DNA of 64,000 nt, from the NCBI GenBank assembly GCA_014728295.1, contig WJLW01000033.1:124001-188000 (forward strand), written 5' to 3'. The notes beneath the pieces were generated by a model. It was not told where the DNA came from, made no database searches, and saw only the letters and a program-made list of their open reading frames with translations. The position numbers and the translations under genes were made by a program. The stretch is from Chitinivibrionales bacterium. Lineage in GTDB: Bacteria; Fibrobacterota; Chitinivibrionia; Chitinivibrionales; WJKA01. Every line of letters begins with the position of its first letter. Within the stretch, counting starts at the first letter, position 1. Positions 60,703-64,000 of this stretch are shown here, piece after piece.

Positions 60703-61590
60703 ATGGGCAGGCCGCGCGCAACAGGACGAAGAGTAGTCGATATATTCCGGCTCTATTCCGCAGCTGCTCGCAATTTTTTGCATGATGACTGCTTTACTCT
60801 GGCAACATCAATTTCATATGTGTTCCTGCTCTCCATTATCCCCTTTACCACACTGGCCTTATTCTTCTTTAATCAAATCCAGCGTTTTTTTTTCAATAAT
60901 ACCTGGCTTGACAATCTGCAGGGCGCGCTGGTGGATGAGATTATCACCTATATTCCCTTTATCTCGAAGCAATGGGTTGAGCAGAATTTCATGCAATCAC
61001 GGGCCGGGACGTCTTTTACCCTGATCAATATCATTATGCTTCCGATTGTCAGCGGCCTGATATTCAAATCGCTTGAAGCAGCCTATCGCAAAATATTCGG
61101 CCTCAAGCCCCGGCATCTGCTGCTCAGTCAGTTGCTGTACGCAATCGCCAGCCTGGCCGTCATGCTGATGATTTTCATTACCAATTTTGCCTGGAACGTG
61201 TATACGACGGCGCTTGCCCATATGAAAGATTCCAGCAGCCTGGTGACGTTTGTCGACCGGATGCAAACGCTTGCCGGAAAGCACTTCCTGTTCCGGCACA
61301 CGTCACTGGTGACACTGCTCGTACTGGTCGTGTTTTTCCTGTCAACCGTGCGTATTTTTCTACACAGCAATTTCAGGCTGCGCCACCTGCTGATCTCGGC
61401 CGTTACGTTCAGTGTATTGTGGAATGTCGCGCGTCTGGTTTTTGGATTTCATATTACCCATATCTCCAGAGTCAACCTTGTATATGGTTCGCTGGGCTCC
61501 ATTGTGATAGTATTAATGTGGATATTCTATTCCGCTATTACCCTGCTTTATGCGGTTGAAGTACTCAGATTGCTGCACAGCGGGGAATGA
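60703..61590 (+). CDS. YihY/BrkB family membrane protein
   Basis: A 295-residue protein with six membrane helices. The N-terminal block (FLHDDCFTLATSISYVFLLSIIPF) and the later LPIVSGLIFKSLEAAYRKIFG and VNLVYGSLGSIVIVLMWIFYSA are characteristic of YihY/UPF0761 (formerly called RNase BN). The function of the family is not settled; roles in transport or envelope lipid handling are proposed. Good ribosome-binding site (GGAAGG). Confidence 0.92.
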   Translation: MGRPRATGRRVVDIFRLYSAAARNFLHDDCFTLATSISYVFLLSIIPFTTLALFFFNQIQRFFFNNTWLDNLQGALVDEIITYIPFISKQWVEQNFMQSRAGTSFTLINIIMLPIVSGLIFKSLEAAYRKIFGLKPRHLLLSQLLYAIASLAVMLMIFITNFAWNVYTTALAHMKDSSSLVTFVDRMQTLAGKHFLFRHTSLVTLLVLVVFFLSTVRIFLHSNFRLRHLLISAVTFSVLWNVARLVFGFHITHISRVNLVYGSLGSIVIVLMWIFYSAITLLYAVEVLRLLHSGE

Positions 61591-61623
61591 GGCGGGGATA
61601 TTTTTCTCGCAGAGAGGTTGCGC

Positions 61624-63108
61624 ATGTTAACCGGAATTGATCTCACTCGTAAAATGGCGAAAGCCGACTATAAAACGGCAATGGAGCAACTGGAAGTCAG
61701 GCTTCCCGCATTGCAGCGCAAAGCGCTTGAGGCGCGAGTGCCGGTTATCATCGTTTTTGAAGGCTGGGACGCGGCCGGCAAGGGCACCATGATGAATAAC
61801 CTGATCCTTCCGCTCGACCCGCGCGGCTTTTCGGTGCGCAGCATGCTGCCACCCAACGAAGAGGAGCAACTGCATCCTTTTTTATGGCGTTTCTGGGCGC
61901 ATACGCCGGCACGCGGTCGCATTACGTTGTTCGACAGGAGTTGGTATCGCCGGGTAAGCAACGATCGGGTCGATAAATCACTTACCGAAGCCGAAGTAAA
62001 CCAGTCTATGAGTGATATCTGCTCGTTCGAACGCCAACTAGCGCAAGATGGAAATGTGATCGTTAAATTTTTTCTGCATATCTCCAGAGATGAGCAAAAG
62101 AAAAGATTCGCAAAGCTTGCCGCCAATCCGTCAACTGCCTGGCGCGTGAATAAAGACGATCTGAAACGTCATAAGCAATACAATCAGTACCTGCGCGCGA
62201 CGGAAGCGATGCTGGCCCGAACCGATACCGATTTTGCTCCCTGGGTCATCGTCGAGGCGCATAATGAGCGTTTTGCGACGGTTAAGATTTTTACGACGGT
62301 GATTGCTGCTCTGGAGGAAGGGATTGCCAAAGCGCTCGAGCGCAAAGCAAATGTCAAGGCCACTTCCCCGTCTCCGAACGGCGCCGATGCTCTGCGCAGC
62401 TCGGTGCTTGACACGATAGTATTGAACAAATCCTGCGAACGCGAGCAGTATCGCAGCAAGCTCAAAAAGCGGCAGAAACGTCTGCGTGAGCTCGAGCACC
62501 AAATCTATATGCGCCGCATTCCCGTGGTGCTGGTGCATGAGGGGTGGGATGCCGCCGGCAAGGGGGGCACGATCAAACGCCTGACCCAGCGCCTCGATCC
62601 ACGCGGCTATGAAGTAGTCCCCGTAGCAGCCCCGAACGATATCGAGAAGGCCCACCATTACCTGTGGCGCTTCTGGACGCAAATGCCCAAGGCCGGACAT
62701 ATTGCCATTTTCGACCGCTCGTGGTATGGCCGTGTGCTGGTTGAACGGGTGGAAGGCTTTTGCACTGAGGCGCAATGGCGACGTGCGTATCGCGAGATCA
62801 ATGAAATGGAACAGCATCTGGTTAACTTTGGCGCCATCGTTCTCAAATTCTGGTCTCATATTGATAAAGATGAGCAATTACGCCGTTTCAAAGACCGTCA
62901 GCAGAAGCCGCACAAGCAATGGAAAATTACCGATGAAGACTGGCGCAACAGAGAAAAGTGGGGTGAGTACCGGGCTGCAGTTGACGAGATGATTTATCGT
63001 ACCAGCACGCCGCGCGCTCCCTGGACGATTGTTGAATCCAATTGCAAATGGTATGCGCGCATAAAAGTTCTGGATACGGTTATCGCTGCAATTGAAAAAC
63101 GATTGTGA
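61624..63108 (+). CDS. Double-domain polyphosphate kinase 2 (polyphosphate:AMP phosphotransferase type)
   Basis: A 494-residue protein from ATG 61624 (AGAGAGG 6 nt upstream). Two PPK2 domains in tandem: about 15-245 and 275-494. Each has the PPK2 Walker A, GWDAAGKG (47-54 and about 307-314), and Walker B with lid, LFDRSWYRR and IFDRSWYGR. Two-domain (class II) enzymes such as PAP use polyphosphate to phosphorylate AMP to ADP, and usually one domain is catalytic. Both domains look intact here. Follows yihY by 33 bp. Confidence 0.92.
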   Translation: MLTGIDLTRKMAKADYKTAMEQLEVRLPALQRKALEARVPVIIVFEGWDAAGKGTMMNNLILPLDPRGFSVRSMLPPNEEEQLHPFLWRFWAHTPARGRITLFDRSWYRRVSNDRVDKSLTEAEVNQSMSDICSFERQLAQDGNVIVKFFLHISRDEQKKRFAKLAANPSTAWRVNKDDLKRHKQYNQYLRATEAMLARTDTDFAPWVIVEAHNERFATVKIFTTVIAALEEGIAKALERKANVKATSPSPNGADALRSSVLDTIVLNKSCEREQYRSKLKKRQKRLRELEHQIYMRRIPVVLVHEGWDAAGKGGTIKRLTQRLDPRGYEVVPVAAPNDIEKAHHYLWRFWTQMPKAGHIAIFDRSWYGRVLVERVEGFCTEAQWRRAYREINEMEQHLVNFGAIVLKFWSHIDKDEQLRRFKDRQQKPHKQWKITDEDWRNREKWGEYRAAVDEMIYRTSTPRAPWTIVESNCKWYARIKVLDTVIAAIEKRL

Positions 63109-63284
63109 TTCACTTATTTCGAGTCAAGCACGGTAGCCAAACCGCCTCTTTCAATGCTAACAAATTTCTAACATTTTTCTAATATTATTCTATTATTTTC
63201 TTTATGTGCCATGTCGTGATGTAAGAATGCTGATTCAGCATCACGGTCACGGCAATCTGACAAAATCCACTCCGGAGTAACCTT

Positions 63285-64000
63285 ATGGCATCGAAAAGCA
63301 ATTGCTGGATTGGTTTTGATCTGGGCGGCACCAAAATGATGGCCACGGTATTCGACGGCAGCTTTACGCAAATTGCCAGAGCGCGCAAAAAGACAAAGGC
63401 CGTTGAAGGTGTTACTTCCACGATCAATCGAATAAAAAAATTGATTCGTGATGTCCTTGACGAAGCAGGAATCGACGTCGGGAAGTGCTCGGGCATTGGC
63501 ATGGCCGTACCGGGATTATTGAATCTTGACCGGGGTATTATCCTTGACGCGCCCAATCTGGGCTGGAAAAAAATTGCAATTCGATCAATTCTGGAGGAAG
63601 AATTCGGGTGCCCCGTGGCCGTCGTCAATGATGTTGATGCCGGTGTGTATGGTGAGTATCGGCATGGTGCTGCTAAGCGTGCCCGCTGCGTTGTGGGCGT
63701 TTTTCCCGGTACCGGGATTGGTGGCGGGTGTGTTTACAAAGGCGACATCCTGCGCGGCAAATCGTTTTCGTGCCTCGAAATCGGCCATATCCAGATCGTA
63801 CCCAACGGGCCTTTCTGCGGATGCGGACGGCAGGGGTGCCTGGAGGCTGTGGCCAGCCGGTTATACATAGCCTCCGAAGCGATCAAGGCTGCCTATCGGG
63901 GGGAAGCTCCGCACTTGCTCGAAATAGCGGGTACCGACATTGCCCAGGTGCGCAGTGGGGCAATTGCAGCTTCGATACAGGCGGGAGATCGCGCGGTCGA
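63285..64000 (+). CDS. ROK-family sugar kinase (glucokinase-like), 3' end outside window
   Basis: The frame is open from ATG 63285 to the right edge (238 codons). GGAGTAA lies about 7 nt upstream. ATP site at the start: WIGFDLGGTKMMATVFDG. Phosphate-2/catalytic region: NDVDAGVYGEYRHGAA, with catalytic Asp expected in NDVDA; PGTGIGGGCVYKG adenine loop; and the ROK zinc motif CGCGRQGCLEAVASR preceded by EIGHIQI. It phosphorylates glucose or a related sugar in the cytoplasm. Substrate cannot be read from the visible part, though the EIGH...CGCGRxGCLE set suits glucokinases and N-acetyl-sugar kinases. Confidence 0.93.
   Translation, partial: MASKSNCWIGFDLGGTKMMATVFDGSFTQIARARKKTKAVEGVTSTINRIKKLIRDVLDEAGIDVGKCSGIGMAVPGLLNLDRGIILDAPNLGWKKIAIRSILEEEFGCPVAVVNDVDAGVYGEYRHGAAKRARCVVGVFPGTGIGGGCVYKGDILRGKSFSCLEIGHIQIVPNGPFCGCGRQGCLEAVASRLYIASEAIKAAYRGEAPHLLEIAGTDIAQVRSGAIAASIQAGDRAV

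Noticed and set aside
1..64000. CRISPR array, prophage or intact insertion sequence
   Set aside because: No regularly spaced direct repeats, no phage structural genes and no transposase were recognised anywhere in the window.

Overview
The window looks like chromosomal DNA from a Gram-negative bacterium of the FCB assemblage, most likely Fibrobacterota or a close relative. This is inferred from gene content. The best single clue is a secreted protein (44749-47022) with two fibro-slime domains, a family best known from Fibrobacter. Supporting clues are four secreted proteins whose C-termini resemble type IX secretion (T9SS) sorting tails, outer-membrane-type beta-barrels, several lipoproteins, and a short primary-type sigma factor without region 1.1. 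A hybrid-cluster protein behind an FNR-type site suggests an anaerobic or microaerobic life.

Layout. 1-2012: the end of a FemAB-like acyltransferase, a GT39-type membrane glycosyltransferase, and tRNA-Asn with its own promoter and terminator. 2161-4383: hflX and a SEC-C-tagged methionine aminopeptidase. 4485-16041: a glycan-utilisation locus with a 2-hydroxyacid dehydrogenase, a large GH20/alpha-glucuronidase-like hydrolase, a divergent LacI-type ligand-binding protein without a DNA-binding domain, an uncharacterised alpha/alpha-toroid protein, a GH2 enzyme and a GH3 NagZ-like enzyme. None of these enzymes shows a signal peptide. 16210-18370: an envelope or metal stress operon (ECF sigma, zinc-finger anti-sigma, two Spy/CpxP-like proteins). 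18535-21114: clpB. 21487-26859: a trehalose synthase-maltokinase fusion, malQ and a lipoprotein. 26938-31985: MscS channel, phasin-like protein, UbiB-type kinase and an ABC-2 exporter. 32004-35471: a DUF1697 protein and two exported proteins of the surface type. 36101-41960: an oppABCDF operon interrupted between oppA and oppB by a 492-bp element with 32-bp perfect inverted ends around a broken GxxExxY gene. 42017-43825: hcp with operator and terminator. 44749-51700: the secreted-protein region, including the fibro-slime protein, a propeller-like protein, a sigma factor, a HEAT protein with a four-cysteine cluster and an amidase. 51743-55559: a biotin operon, bioD-bioA-bioF-esterase, without bioB. 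55734-63108: a TonB-C-like domain protein, a second ECF sigma/anti-sigma pair, a TPR lipoprotein, an outer-membrane barrel, two inner-membrane proteins and a double-domain PPK2. 63285-64000: a ROK-family sugar kinase that runs off the right edge.

Functionally, much of the window concerns carbohydrate handling (GH2, GH3, GH13, GH77, maltokinase, ROK kinase) and cell-envelope or surface proteins. The least ordinary items are the inverted-repeat GxxExxY element inside opp, the glycan locus with its HTH-less regulator, a maltokinase domain that lacks an expected acidic residue, and two intergenic stretches with nested inverted repeats. No CRISPR array, prophage or intact transposase was seen.
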